A stretch of 64,000 nucleotides of DNA, from positions 1,550,001 to 1,614,000 of the forward strand of contig NZ_CP085725.1 of the NCBI RefSeq assembly GCF_036840915.1. The letters run 5' to 3'. The notes below the pieces were generated by a model. It did no database searches and had not been told where the DNA came from. It worked only from the letters and a program-made list of their open reading frames with translations. The stretch is from Flavobacterium hankyongi. GTDB lineage: Bacteria; Bacteroidota; Bacteroidia; Flavobacteriales; Flavobacteriaceae. The translations under genes and the position numbers were made by a program. Below are positions 23,663-32,968 of this stretch, one piece after another. Position 1 is the first letter of the stretch. Each line of letters starts with the position of its first letter.

Positions 23663-24914
23663 TTAGTAGTTTTTTAAAATTTCTTTATAAATAAGCTCCA
23701 ACCCTTTGTTTACGGCTCTATCAATCACTTTTTCACGCGGTTGTCCAAAATTAAATTCTTCTGAAAAGACTCCTTTTGGTGTGGCAATTCCGACAAAAAC
23801 TGTACCTACTTCGGCATCTGAGTCTCCTTTATTTGGACCTGCATTTCCAGTTGTTGCAATGGCAAAATCTGTTTGAAACTTTTTTTGAATGCTCAAAGCC
23901 ATAGCTTCGGCAACAGCACTACTCACTACCGATTCTTTCTGAATTAATTCGTGAGGAATCGCTAAAATATCTTCTTTAACTTCAGTCGCATAACTCACAA
24001 CACTACCTTTAAAATAAACTGAAGCTCCAGAAACTGAAGTTATTACCGAGGCTATTTTCCCTCCTGTGCAACTTTCAGCCGTAGAGATACTAAAACCTTT
24101 TGAAGAAAGCAATCTACCCAATACAAATTCCAAAGGTTCGTCATCATCTAAACCAACTAAACAATCTTCTATTTGTGGTTTGAGTAAATTTATTTGTTCC
24201 TCCAAAGCCTTTTTTAAGACTTCTTCATTACTGCCCCTTGCTGATAGTCTTAATCTAACCCTTCCAGGGTTTGGCAAATAAGCGAGCTTTATAAAATCAG
24301 GCAAATTATCTTCCCATTTTTCTATTCGCTCTGCTAATAAACTTTCCCCAACCCCATATGTCAAGAGTGTTTGATGAATTATATATGGTCTATCAAATTT
24401 TTCAACAAGTTTTGGAATAACCTGATTTTCTATAAGATATTTCATTTCGAAAGGAACCCCTGGCAAAGAAATAAAAACTGTATCTTCCTTCTCCATCCAC
24501 ATCCCAGGCGCTGTACCTACCTGATTAAATAATACTTCACATCTTGAAGGCACTAAAGCCTGATCTTTGTTGATTTGTGTTATAGGACGCTTAAAAAAAA
24601 CTTCAATTAATTGGGTCACATGATCTAAAACTTGATTGTTATAAACCAACGTATCGTTCATATACTCACATAAAGTTTTTTTTGGTAATATCATCTTTAG
24701 TAGGCCCTAAACCTCCAGTGATAATAACTAAATCAAATTTATTTTGAAGGTTTGAGAGTGTGTCAAGAATATGTTTTTTATCATCTGAAATTGAAAGCAT
24801 TTCGTTAACTTCAATCCCAATTTTATTAAGACATTTTGCTATAAAACCAGAATTAGTATCAACTATTTGGCCTATTAAAATTTCGTCACCAATTGTGACA
24901 ATTACTGCTTTCAT
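23663..24914 (-). pseudogene. cinA: CinA (competence/damage-inducible protein A), frameshifted at an A8 run
   Basis: The first part (24914 to 24666) encodes [20 protein letters not shown] and ends soon after [13 protein letters not shown]. The rest (24694 to 23663) continues the protein in another frame with [22 protein letters not shown], and the PncC amidase part ([22 protein letters not shown]). The junction is a run of eight A on the coding strand (24676-24683). Seven A would restore one continuous protein of about 416 residues with normal CinA domains. It may be a sequencing error, a real mutation, or a slippage site. CinA/PncC deamidates nicotinamide mononucleotide. Confidence 0.85.
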
Positions 24915-24972
24915 TTTTTATCAGAATAGAAGTTGTTATTTTACAGTGATTCTTTCGAAGTAGAGAAATTGA

Positions 24973-25317
24973 TTACAGATTAAAATCTTTTTTTACTTCT
25001 TCAAGTGCTGCATCGATGCGCCCTTTAAGACTTTTATAAACCTCTTTAATTTCCTTTTTCTTTCCTTTATCGCGAGTCCATTGTTCGATTTGAAGAATTT
25101 CTTCTTTGGCCGCATCCATACCCAACAAATCTAATGTTGGTTTTGTTTTATGAGCAAAACTATATGCCTTAGCGTAATCTTTTTCTTTAATACCATCCTT
25201 CATCTCTTTGATGTCATCTGGCACTTCATCAACAAACAAATTTATAATTTGTAATACAAAATCTTTGTCATCATCTGATATTGCATAAACTTTTGCTAAA
25301 TTATAGTGTATTGCCAT
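24973..25317 (-). CDS. HPt-domain protein
   Basis: This 114-residue all-helical protein has the phosphotransfer signature SFAHKTKPTLDLLGM, with the likely phospho-accepting His56. HPt proteins pass phosphate between response-regulator receiver domains in phosphorelays. No kinase or receiver gene lies beside it, so the partner is elsewhere. Its ATG overlaps the stop of the FAA-hydrolase gene (TAATG), which indicates coupling to an apparently unrelated enzyme. Confidence 0.85.
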   Translation of the reverse strand: MAIHYNLAKVYAISDDDKDFVLQIINLFVDEVPDDIKEMKDGIKEKDYAKAYSFAHKTKPTLDLLGMDAAKEEILQIEQWTRDKGKKKEIKEVYKSLKGRIDAALEEVKKDFNL

Positions 25318-25928
25318 TATTTTACTTGAATCTTAAATAGTTGTTTATCTTCAATAAATCCTTCTAAAACATCTTCAGGATTAACTTTTGCTACTCCCGC
25401 AGGTGTTCCTGTAAAAATAATATCTCCAGTTTTTAATGTAAAATATTGCGAAACATACGATATGATTTCATCTATTTTCCATAACATCATACTGGTATTA
25501 CCTTTTTGAACTACCTCACCATTTTTAGTTAATTCAAATTTAATATTTTCTAAAGAATCAAAATCTTTTTTCGATAAAAAGTCACCTATTACCGCTGAAC
25601 CGTCAAATGCTTTTGCTTTTTCCCATGGCAATCCTTTACTTTTTAGTTCAGATTGCACATCCCGAGCTGTAAAATCAATCCCTAAACCTATCTCATCATA
25701 GTATTTATGGGAAAACTTAGCATCGATATACTTACCCACTTTATTGATTTTGACTAAAATCTCAACTTCATGATGTACATCATTACTGAATTCAGGAATT
25801 ACAAAAGGAAATTGCTTAGGCAAAATCGCAGTATCCGGTTTCATAAAAATTACTGGTTCACTTGGACGTTCGTTATTTAGTTCCGAAATATGGTCAGCAT
25901 AATTACGACCTATGCAGATTATTTTCAT
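25317..25928 (-). CDS. Fumarylacetoacetate hydrolase-family protein
   Basis: This 203-residue protein has the FAH fold motifs: CIGRNYADHISEL near the start, EPVIFMKPDTAI, a metal-binding EVEILVKI, LGIDFTARDVQ and TGTPAGV near the C-terminus. Family members include acylpyruvases and oxaloacetate tautomerases/decarboxylases (YcgM-like). The substrate cannot be told by eye. The ATG at 25928 was chosen because the family starts directly at this segment. Confidence 0.9.
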   Translation of the reverse strand: MKIICIGRNYADHISELNNERPSEPVIFMKPDTAILPKQFPFVIPEFSNDVHHEVEILVKINKVGKYIDAKFSHKYYDEIGLGIDFTARDVQSELKSKGLPWEKAKAFDGSAVIGDFLSKKDFDSLENIKFELTKNGEVVQKGNTSMMLWKIDEIISYVSQYFTLKTGDIIFTGTPAGVAKVNPEDVLEGFIEDKQLFKIQVK

Positions 25929-26003
25929 ATCATTAAGCATTCAGTTAATAGCCGCTAGTTTTATCAGTGATTCTAAAGATGAACACTTTAAACTGCAAAC
26001 TAA

Positions 26004-26777
26004 TTACTGCTTTGTATTTAATTTTCTTAATTTAATTCCAGTTAAAACCTTTTTTGTATACAATGGAAAATCAGCATTTTGAATCCAACCAAAATAGCCT
26101 GGTTCTTTTTCAAGCACCTCTTCGACTAAGGCTCCCTTATGCTTTCCGAAGGTGAAAATTTCATTTCCTTCTGCATCTAAAGCTATAAATCCAGCAAAAT
26201 CCACAAACTTTTTACGTGTTGTAAATTCTGATAAAGACTTCATATCATTTTCTAAATCTGGATAACGTTCTAATTGTGCTTTGAGTATTTCATAAGTAGC
26301 TTCAGTATCTGCAGCTGCTCTGTGTGCATTATCTAAAGTTTGTCCACAATAGAATTTATATGCAGCACCCAATGTTCTTTCTTCCATTTTATGGAAAATA
26401 GTTTGAACATCTACTGACACTCTGTTTTTCATATCAAAATCAACTTCGGCACGTAACAATTCTTCTGCTAACAATGGAATATCAAATCTGTCTGAATTAA
26501 AACCAGCCAAATCAGAATCTTTAATCATATTGTGAATTTGTGAAGCCAATTCTCTAAAAGTAGGCTCATTTGCCACTTTCTCATTGGTAATTCCGTGAAC
26601 GGCAGTAGCAGAAGCTGGAATTGGAATTGTTGGATTCACCAACCATGTTTTACTTTCTTTATTTCCGTTAGGATATATCTTTACAATTGCGATTTCGACA
26701 ATTCTGTCTCTTCCAACGTCGATTCCTGTAGTTTCTAAGTCAAAAAAACAGATTGGTCTGTTTAGTTTTAGTTCCAT
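26004..26777 (-). CDS. DnaQ-like 3'-5' exonuclease
   Basis: This 257-residue protein has the DEDD exonuclease motifs: FFDLETTG (ExoI, near residue 12), GFNSDRFDIPLL (ExoII, near 96) and the HRAAADTEAT ExoIII motif near 151. The C-terminal 65 residues (FTFGKHKGALVEEVLEKEPGY) match the DUF3820-type add-on seen in similar proteins. A role in DNA repair or RNA trimming is likely. A -7 element TATATTTG (26795-26802) lies just upstream. Confidence 0.88.
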   Translation of the reverse strand: MELKLNRPICFFDLETTGIDVGRDRIVEIAIVKIYPNGNKESKTWLVNPTIPIPASATAVHGITNEKVANEPTFRELASQIHNMIKDSDLAGFNSDRFDIPLLAEELLRAEVDFDMKNRVSVDVQTIFHKMEERTLGAAYKFYCGQTLDNAHRAAADTEATYEILKAQLERYPDLENDMKSLSEFTTRKKFVDFAGFIALDAEGNEIFTFGKHKGALVEEVLEKEPGYFGWIQNADFPLYTKKVLTGIKLRKLNTKQ

Positions 26778-26794
26778 TTTTTTTATTTGATATG

Positions 26795-26827
26795 CAAATA
26801 TAAAAAACCACGCTATTGCGTGGTTTT
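26795..26827 (-). terminator. Terminator of the acyltransferase gene, merging into the next -7 element
   Basis: Minus strand: AAAACCACGC / GCGTGGTTTT stem followed by TTTTTTATATTTG. The T run continues into a TATATTTG -7 box that serves the exonuclease gene. Confidence 0.8.
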
Positions 26828-26845
26828 CAAAGTATGATTTTTTTA

Positions 26846-28144
26846 TTAAATATCTCTATTAATATCCCAAGCCTCAAGATAATCAGCAACTCGTTTTACA
26901 AAACTTCCACCTAAAGCTCCGTCAACTACTCTATGATCATAAGAGTGTGATAAGAACATTTTTTGACGGATTCCAATAAAGTCTCCTTCAGGAGTTTCTA
27001 TAACAGCAGGTACTTTACGAATAGCTCCTAAAGCTAAAATACCTACTTGTGGCTGATTGATAATTGGCGTTCCAAAAACTGAACCAAAAGTACCAACATT
27101 AGTTACTGTATAAGTACCTCCTTGAGTATCGTCTGGTTTTAATTTACCGGATTTTGCACGGTTACCTAAATCATTAACTGCTTTTGCCATACCTACCAAG
27201 TTCAATTGATCTGCATTTTTAATTACAGGAACAATTAAATTTCCGTTTGGTAAAGCAGCAGCCATACCTAAGTTAATATTTTTCTTTTTAATGATGTATT
27301 CTCCTTCTACAGAAATATTCATTCCAGGGAAATCTCTTAACGCTTTTGCAACAGCTTCCATAAATATTGGAGTGAATGTTAATTTTTCACCTTCTCTCTT
27401 TTCAAAAGCATTTTTCACTTTATCTCTCCATTTCACGATGTTAGTAACATCAACTTCGATGAATGATTGTACGTGTGCAGATGTTTGAACAGATTCCACC
27501 ATGTATTTTGAAATCAGTTTACGCATTCTGTCCATTTCAACAACCTCATCAGCACCGTTTACAGACACAGGAACCGCTTGAGTTGATGTTTGAACTGGAG
27601 CTACAACTGCTTTAGGAGCTTCTGTTGTTGCCGCAGGTTTATTACCTCTATTTTTAATATAGTTTAATAAATCTTCTTTATTTACACGTCCATCTTTACC
27701 AGAACCTTGAATAGATTCTAATTCAGCTAAAGACACACCTTCTTCTTTCGCAATATTTTTTACTAATGGAGAGAAAAACTTATCAGATCCTGAAAAATCT
27801 GCAGGAGCAGCATTTTCTTTTGCAACTTCAACAGTTTTAGCAACTTCAGCAACTGGAGTTGATGCTGCTTCTGCTTTTGGAGCTTCTGCTACAAAAGCAC
27901 CTCCTTCTGTTTCAATGATTGCAATAGTTTGACCTACTTGCACTACATCATCTTTTTGAAATAATATCTCAACAAGTGTTCCAGATACTTCTGAAGGCAC
28001 TTCACTATCTACTTTATCTGTAGCGATTTCAAGAACAGCTTCATCTTGTTCTATCTTATCACCAACATTTTTTAACCAGTTTGTTACGGTTGCTTCTGCA
28101 ACACTTTCTCCCATTTTGGGTAATTTCAATTCAAACTTTGCCAT
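26846..28144 (-). CDS. 2-oxo acid dehydrogenase E2 (dihydrolipoamide acyltransferase)
   Basis: This 432-residue E2 component has one lipoyl domain (1-75, lipoyl-Lys44 in ATDKVDSEV). A flexible Ala/Pro/Glu linker and an E3-binding domain (about 122-165, FFSPLVKNIAKEEG) follow, then the catalytic domain (about 200-432) with SHSYDHRVVDGALGG carrying His and Asp. It transfers acyl groups to CoA in a branched-chain or 2-oxoglutarate complex. E1 and E3 genes are not adjacent. A -7 element TAATTTTG (minus strand, 28192-28199) lies upstream. Confidence 0.92.
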   Translation of the reverse strand: MAKFELKLPKMGESVAEATVTNWLKNVGDKIEQDEAVLEIATDKVDSEVPSEVSGTLVEILFQKDDVVQVGQTIAIIETEGGAFVAEAPKAEAASTPVAEVAKTVEVAKENAAPADFSGSDKFFSPLVKNIAKEEGVSLAELESIQGSGKDGRVNKEDLLNYIKNRGNKPAATTEAPKAVVAPVQTSTQAVPVSVNGADEVVEMDRMRKLISKYMVESVQTSAHVQSFIEVDVTNIVKWRDKVKNAFEKREGEKLTFTPIFMEAVAKALRDFPGMNISVEGEYIIKKKNINLGMAAALPNGNLIVPVIKNADQLNLVGMAKAVNDLGNRAKSGKLKPDDTQGGTYTVTNVGTFGSVFGTPIINQPQVGILALGAIRKVPAVIETPEGDFIGIRQKMFLSHSYDHRVVDGALGGSFVKRVADYLEAWDINRDI

Positions 28145-28216
28145 ATTTTTAAACTAAAGTTGTGTTTCCTTATTTGGTTTGCAAAATTAACATTTTTTTG
28201 TTCGATACACCACGAA

Positions 28217-29371
28217 TCAGTCAATTTTTGTTAAATTTATTACTTGCCCTATATCGTTTGCGCTATTACTACCAATTAAATAATCATGATTAAATGATAA
28301 AAACTTGAAACTATAATTATAATTTACATTTTTTTCCATCAAATCTATTGCTCTTTTAAAAGAAATAGATTTTAAATCAACTATAAATTCAACTTTTAAA
28401 TTAGGAGGAACTGTATTGCTTTTTTCAGTTACTGAAGCATTTAATCTGTCACCAATTATATTTAATAAATTTTCATTTCTTTCATTTTCAGAAACAAAAA
28501 TATAGTGCTCTGGTTTTTTTGTACTAACCATTTTTGATTGAAATACTTTTAATAATGAGAAAGAAAAAGCTCCAACTCTCATAAAAAAATTAAAAAAACA
28601 AGAACCTCCAAAATGCTTTTTATAGAAAAACCGCATGGCTTCACTAAATCGCTTCACATACTTTTCATCACGTACTGTGCTTTCTCCTTTATAATGTATC
28701 ACAGTAGTTTCATGATAATAATAATTTTGAAACCCTTCTTTTTTCACTAAATAACTCAAATCGATATCATCCGAATACATAAAACAGTTTTCATCAAATC
28801 CTCCAACTTTCAAATACAACTCACGCTTCATGACCATAAAAGCCCCTACAAGAATATCAACTTCACCCGATTCGTTTTCAGACAAATGTTGTGCATAATA
28901 TTTATTAAATACAGATGATTTTGGAAAGAATTTATACAAGCCAAATATTTTAGTCATTGCTACCCAAGGTGTAGGTAATCCGCGTTTGCATTCAGGAAGA
29001 AAATTCCCTGTTCCATCAATAAGTTTACAACCAATAATTCCTAAATTGGTTTTCATTTTGATAAAATTCAGAATTTTTTCAAAAGTATCTTCAGCAACAA
29101 CAGTGTCGGGATTAAGTATGCAAATGTATTCACCTTTAGCCTCTGCTACTCCAATGTTATTTCCTTTAGGAAAACCAAAATTTTCTTTGTTTTCGATTAG
29201 CTTAACATCTGGAAAGCGCTTTTTTATCATTTGACAGCTATCATCCTGCGAAAAATTATCTACCACAATAATTTCTCCATCAATATTCTCAAGTGCTTTT
29301 TGAACACTTAACACACATTGCTCGAGAAAATAACGAACATTATAATTGAGAATTATTACGGATAACTGCAT
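28217..29371 (-). CDS. Family 2 glycosyltransferase
   Basis: This 384-residue GT-A enzyme begins QLSVIILNYNVRYFLEQC and shows IIVVDNFSQDD, ENFGFPKGNN, a DxD-equivalent LNPDTVV, and DDIDLSYLVKKEG. It resembles rhamnosyltransferase-like WbbL proteins of surface polysaccharide synthesis. The last 90 residues are an extra domain of unknown role. The minus-strand -7 element TATATTTG (29376-29383) ends only 4 bases before the ATG, so the mRNA may be leaderless. Confidence 0.88.
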   Translation of the reverse strand: MQLSVIILNYNVRYFLEQCVLSVQKALENIDGEIIVVDNFSQDDSCQMIKKRFPDVKLIENKENFGFPKGNNIGVAEAKGEYICILNPDTVVAEDTFEKILNFIKMKTNLGIIGCKLIDGTGNFLPECKRGLPTPWVAMTKIFGLYKFFPKSSVFNKYYAQHLSENESGEVDILVGAFMVMKRELYLKVGGFDENCFMYSDDIDLSYLVKKEGFQNYYYHETTVIHYKGESTVRDEKYVKRFSEAMRFFYKKHFGGSCFFNFFMRVGAFSFSLLKVFQSKMVSTKKPEHYIFVSENERNENLLNIIGDRLNASVTEKSNTVPPNLKVEFIVDLKSISFKRAIDLMEKNVNYNYSFKFLSFNHDYLIGSNSANDIGQVINLTKID

Positions 29372-29456
29372 GGAGCAAATATAACAGGAAAAATTGTCAA
29401 TTCTGAAATTACGGCAACAGTAAATATTGGTTTTTTAGATACCAAATATTTCATTT

Positions 29457-29975
29457 TTATAGATAGAATCGTTCTTTGATTTCGCTATTCCCAAACTCAT
29501 TGTTTCCATAGAAATCAATAAAATCAATTTTAGGTTTAACCGATTTTGTAACGGCTTTAGAAATAAATATTCTTTTTACAATCATTTTCTTTCCGTTAAC
29601 GATAGTTTTTACTTGTGGTTTTCCTTTCGAATCCAATTCAAGATAAAGTTTCTTTTCGGGATAAGCCACCAACCTAAATTCATAGCTACTTTCTTTTATT
29701 TTTTTGAAAGTAATCCCATAAGCAAACTTTCGTTGCACACTGCTCAATTCCTCTTTTACACCACCTTTTGTATAAACAATTCTGTAAATTTTAATAGGAT
29801 CAATATGATTAATCTTATTGTTTTCGGAAAAATTAAGGTCGTACACAAAAGTATTATGATTATCACTGTGCTGAATGTAAAACAAGCGTTCGTCTGCATC
29901 TGGAGGGATTGGATATCCTTGTTGGGCAAAACTAATAATTTGACTAAAAATTAATAATAAAAATAATCTCTTCAT
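29457..29975 (-). CDS. DUF4833 exported protein with strong Shine-Dalgarno
   Basis: This 172-residue protein has a signal peptide (1-18) and a DUF4833-like mature domain: ERLFYIQHSDNHNTFVYDL and YGITFKKI, with a pattern resembling a beta-rich periplasmic protein. The function is unknown. Unusually for this phylum the start is preceded by AGGAGG (plus-strand CCTCCT at 29984-29989) with 8-base spacing. A minus-strand -7 element TAACTTTG lies at 30004-30011. Confidence 0.8.
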   Translation of the reverse strand: MKRLFLLLIFSQIISFAQQGYPIPPDADERLFYIQHSDNHNTFVYDLNFSENNKINHIDPIKIYRIVYTKGGVKEELSSVQRKFAYGITFKKIKESSYEFRLVAYPEKKLYLELDSKGKPQVKTIVNGKKMIVKRIFISKAVTKSVKPKIDFIDFYGNNEFGNSEIKERFYL

Positions 29976-29983
29976 TTCTTTTT

Positions 29984-30011
29984 CCTCCTATATTTTGAAC
30001 ACACAAAGTTA
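29984..30011 (-). promoter_or_regulatory. -7 element and perfect Shine-Dalgarno for the DUF4833 gene
   Basis: TAACTTTG fits TAnnTTTG, and AGGAGG follows 14 bases downstream. A full Shine-Dalgarno stands out because most starts in this window have none. The bases from 30012 to 30217 hold no gene I can support. Confidence 0.6.
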
Positions 30012-30217
30012 CTTAATAAATAATTGGAGATTATTGAAATTTCGACAAAGAGAGAATTGTTTTATTGAAAACAAAAAAGATATTTATAGAGTAGTCAAGA
30101 TTGAACGTAGCATAGTATATTTTTATTTAATAATACAGACAATGGGAAAAACCAACATATTCATCCCAAACCATTAGTTACCAAACCTCATCATTTTTAA
30201 TTCGTAATATAATAGCT

Positions 30218-30225
30218 TACTTTTG
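30218..30225 (+). promoter_or_regulatory. -7 element of the ABC-F gene promoter
   Basis: TACTTTTG fits TAnnTTTG and lies 15 bases before the GTG start; an upstream in-frame TTG start would fall inside it. Confidence 0.5.
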
Positions 30226-30240
30226 CAAAAAAATATTCTT

Positions 30241-32100
30241 GTGAATTACTTATCAGTCGAAAATATCTCTAAATCTTTTGGGGAACGCACCTTGTTTGAA
30301 AACATCTCTTTCGGGATTAATAAAGACCAAAAAATAGCTTTTATAGCTAAAAATGGTTCGGGGAAAACCTGTATTATGAAAATCCTTAATGGAGAAGATG
30401 AACCAGATACTGGTCAGGTAGTCGTGCGCAAAGACATCAAAATGGCGTTTTTGTCACAGGATCATAATTTGCAGGACGAACTTACCATTGAAGAAAGTAT
30501 TTTTGCTTCAGATAACGAAACGCTAAAAGTAATTGAACGATATGAAAAAGCATTAGAGAATCCTGAAGATGGAGAAGCTTACCAAAAAGCTTTTGACGAT
30601 ATGGATCGTCACAATGCTTGGGATTTTGAAACACAATTCAAACAGATTTTGTTCAAACTTAAACTAGAAGATTTCAAACTAAAAGTAAAGAACCTTTCTG
30701 GTGGACAAAAAAAGCGTTTGTCTCTGGCTATTATTTTAATTAACCGCCCCGATTTATTGATTCTGGATGAGCCTACCAATCACTTAGATTTAGAAATGAT
30801 CGAATGGTTGGAAAATTATTTTGCCAAAGAAAACATTACGTTGTTTATGGTAACGCACGACCGTTTCTTTTTAGAACGTGTTTGTAACGAAATCATAGAA
30901 TTAGACAACGGAAAATTATACCAATACAAAGGCAATTACTCTTATTATTTAGAGAAAAAAGAAGAACGCATTACGTCTGAAAATGCTAGTATTGACAAAG
31001 CCAAAAACTTATTTGTAAAAGAACTAGAATGGATGCGCCGCCAACCGAAAGCTCGTACCACAAAATCTAAATCACGTCAGGATGATTTTTACATAATCAA
31101 AGAAAAGGCTCAAAGTCGCCGAAAAGAAAATGTAGTCGAATTAGAGATTAACATGGAGCGAATGGGGACTAAAATCATTGAACTTCACAAAATCTCTAAA
31201 AAATTTAAAGACAAAATCATTTTAAACGATTTTAGTTTTGACTTTCAACGTGGTGAACGTATTGGAATTATAGGTAAAAACGGAACAGGGAAATCAACCT
31301 TCTTAAACTTACTTACTGGAACTATTCCATTAGATAGTGGGAAAGTAATTAAAGGTGATACGATCAAAATTGGTTATTATACTCAAAGTGGTATCAATCC
31401 TAAACCGGGACAACGTGTTATCGACATCATTAAAGAATTTGGCGAATATATTCCGTTAGCAAAAGGACGCATTATTTCGGCTTCACAGTTATTGGAACGT
31501 TTTCTTTTTGACTCAAAAAAACAATATGATTATGTTGAAAAACTGAGTGGTGGCGAGCTAAAACGTTTATATTTATGTACAGTTTTAATTCAGAATCCGA
31601 ACTTTTTGATTCTGGATGAGCCTACTAACGATTTGGATATTGTCACTTTAAATGTTCTTGAAAGTTTCCTTTTAGATTATCCTGGTTGTTTATTAGTAGT
31701 ATCTCACGACCGTTATTTTATGGATAAAATCGTGGATAATTTATTTGTTTTTAGAGGTCAAGGCGAAATAGAAAACTTCCCTGGAAATTATTCCGATTTT
31801 AGAGCCTATGAAGACAGTATAGAACCAATAAAAGAAGAAGCTAAGGAAAAAGTAAACTGGAAACAAAACAATTCATCAACTTCAGGTCTATCTTTCAACG
31901 AGCAAAAAGAATTTCAAAAAATTGAAAGAGAAATCAAAGATTTAGAAATCAAGAAAAAGGAAATTGAACAATTGTTTTCTGATGGAAAAGTTTCCGATGC
32001 TGATATTGAAAAGAAAGCCAACGAACTACAGAACATCATCAAAAAGATGGAAGAAAAAGAAGAACGTTGGTTTGAATTATCTACTAAAATGGAAGGATAA
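30241..32100 (+). CDS. ABC-F family ATPase, Uup-like
   Basis: This 619-residue soluble protein has two ABC domains and no membrane helices. Walker A motifs are AKNGSGKTC (near 36) and GKNGTGKST (near 346). Signatures are LSGGQKKRL and LSGGELKRL, each with a LILDEPTN Walker B. A C-terminal coiled coil (about 545-615) is typical of Uup-like members. ABC-F proteins act on ribosomes or DNA rather than in transport. The GTG at 30241 was preferred to an upstream TTG that overlaps the -7 element. Confidence 0.92.
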   Translation: MNYLSVENISKSFGERTLFENISFGINKDQKIAFIAKNGSGKTCIMKILNGEDEPDTGQVVVRKDIKMAFLSQDHNLQDELTIEESIFASDNETLKVIERYEKALENPEDGEAYQKAFDDMDRHNAWDFETQFKQILFKLKLEDFKLKVKNLSGGQKKRLSLAIILINRPDLLILDEPTNHLDLEMIEWLENYFAKENITLFMVTHDRFFLERVCNEIIELDNGKLYQYKGNYSYYLEKKEERITSENASIDKAKNLFVKELEWMRRQPKARTTKSKSRQDDFYIIKEKAQSRRKENVVELEINMERMGTKIIELHKISKKFKDKIILNDFSFDFQRGERIGIIGKNGTGKSTFLNLLTGTIPLDSGKVIKGDTIKIGYYTQSGINPKPGQRVIDIIKEFGEYIPLAKGRIISASQLLERFLFDSKKQYDYVEKLSGGELKRLYLCTVLIQNPNFLILDEPTNDLDIVTLNVLESFLLDYPGCLLVVSHDRYFMDKIVDNLFVFRGQGEIENFPGNYSDFRAYEDSIEPIKEEAKEKVNWKQNNSSTSGLSFNEQKEFQKIEREIKDLEIKKKEIEQLFSDGKVSDADIEKKANELQNIIKKMEEKEERWFELSTKMEG

Positions 32101-32109
32101 TTTATCAAA

Positions 32110-32889
32110 ATGCTTCAAATCATAAAATCATATCTAAATTTTATAAAAAACTCCAGTAACCAACACGGAGTTCATTCTCCTTTTGTGTTCGATTTAGTTA
32201 CAAACTGTTTTTATGATAAAACAAACTATTTTGAATATGAAAGCTTAAAAGATTACAGAGTCAGTTTGCTTGAAAATCATGACACTATCGAAGTAACCGA
32301 TTTTGGTGCTGGTTCCCGTGTCTTTAAAAGTAATCAAAGAAAAATATCAGCTATCGCTAAAAACGCTGGCATTTCAAGAAAAAGAGCTAAACTTTTGTTC
32401 CGAGTTGTTAGATACTTTCAGCCCGAAAGTATATTAGAAATTGGTACTTCGCTAGGCTTAGCTACTTCTACCCTTTCTTTAGGAAATCAGAAATCAAAAA
32501 TAATCAGTTTAGAAGGCTGTCCAAATACAATGGAGATTGCAAAAAAGCAATGTCAAAAACAAAACTTAAAAAATATCGAATTTGTTAATACTGAATTTTC
32601 AAAGTATTTAAAAACTATTGAAGTTCAATCTTCAACTTTCGACCTAATTTATTTCGACGGAAATCATTCAAAAAGTGCCACTTTAGAATACTTCGAATTA
32701 TTATTACCAAGCATTACAAATAACTCTGTTTGGATATTTGATGACATTCATTGGTCAAAAGATATGGAAGAAGCCTGGGAGATAATAAAAAATCATCCAA
32801 AAGTAAAAGTTACAATTGACACCTTTCAATGGGGATTAGTATTCTTTAGAAGAGAACAAGAAAAGGAACATTTTACAATTAGAATATAA
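32110..32889 (+). CDS. Class I SAM-dependent methyltransferase
   Basis: This 259-residue protein has a Rossmann-type methyltransferase core: ILEIGTSLGLATS (motif I, near 113), IISLEGCPN (acidic loop) and DLIYFDGNHSKSATLEYF near 178-195. The pattern resembles O-methyltransferase-like enzymes. The N-terminal 100 residues (QHGVHSPFVFDLVTN) are a family-specific extension. The target is unknown. It follows the ABC-F gene by 9 bp and is probably co-transcribed. Confidence 0.85.
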   Translation: MLQIIKSYLNFIKNSSNQHGVHSPFVFDLVTNCFYDKTNYFEYESLKDYRVSLLENHDTIEVTDFGAGSRVFKSNQRKISAIAKNAGISRKRAKLLFRVVRYFQPESILEIGTSLGLATSTLSLGNQKSKIISLEGCPNTMEIAKKQCQKQNLKNIEFVNTEFSKYLKTIEVQSSTFDLIYFDGNHSKSATLEYFELLLPSITNNSVWIFDDIHWSKDMEEAWEIIKNHPKVKVTIDTFQWGLVFFRREQEKEHFTIRI

Positions 32890-32968
32890 ATTGTCAATTA
32901 CAAATCTTAAAAATTGTAACAAATTTTTATTTTTATGTCTAATATCCAAAAGTTAAACTTCAAACCAA

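Noticed and set aside
29995..30177. Possible 60-codon gene upstream of the ABC-F gene
   Set aside because: No start context, no recognisable sequence, and it overlaps the DUF4833 promoter region.
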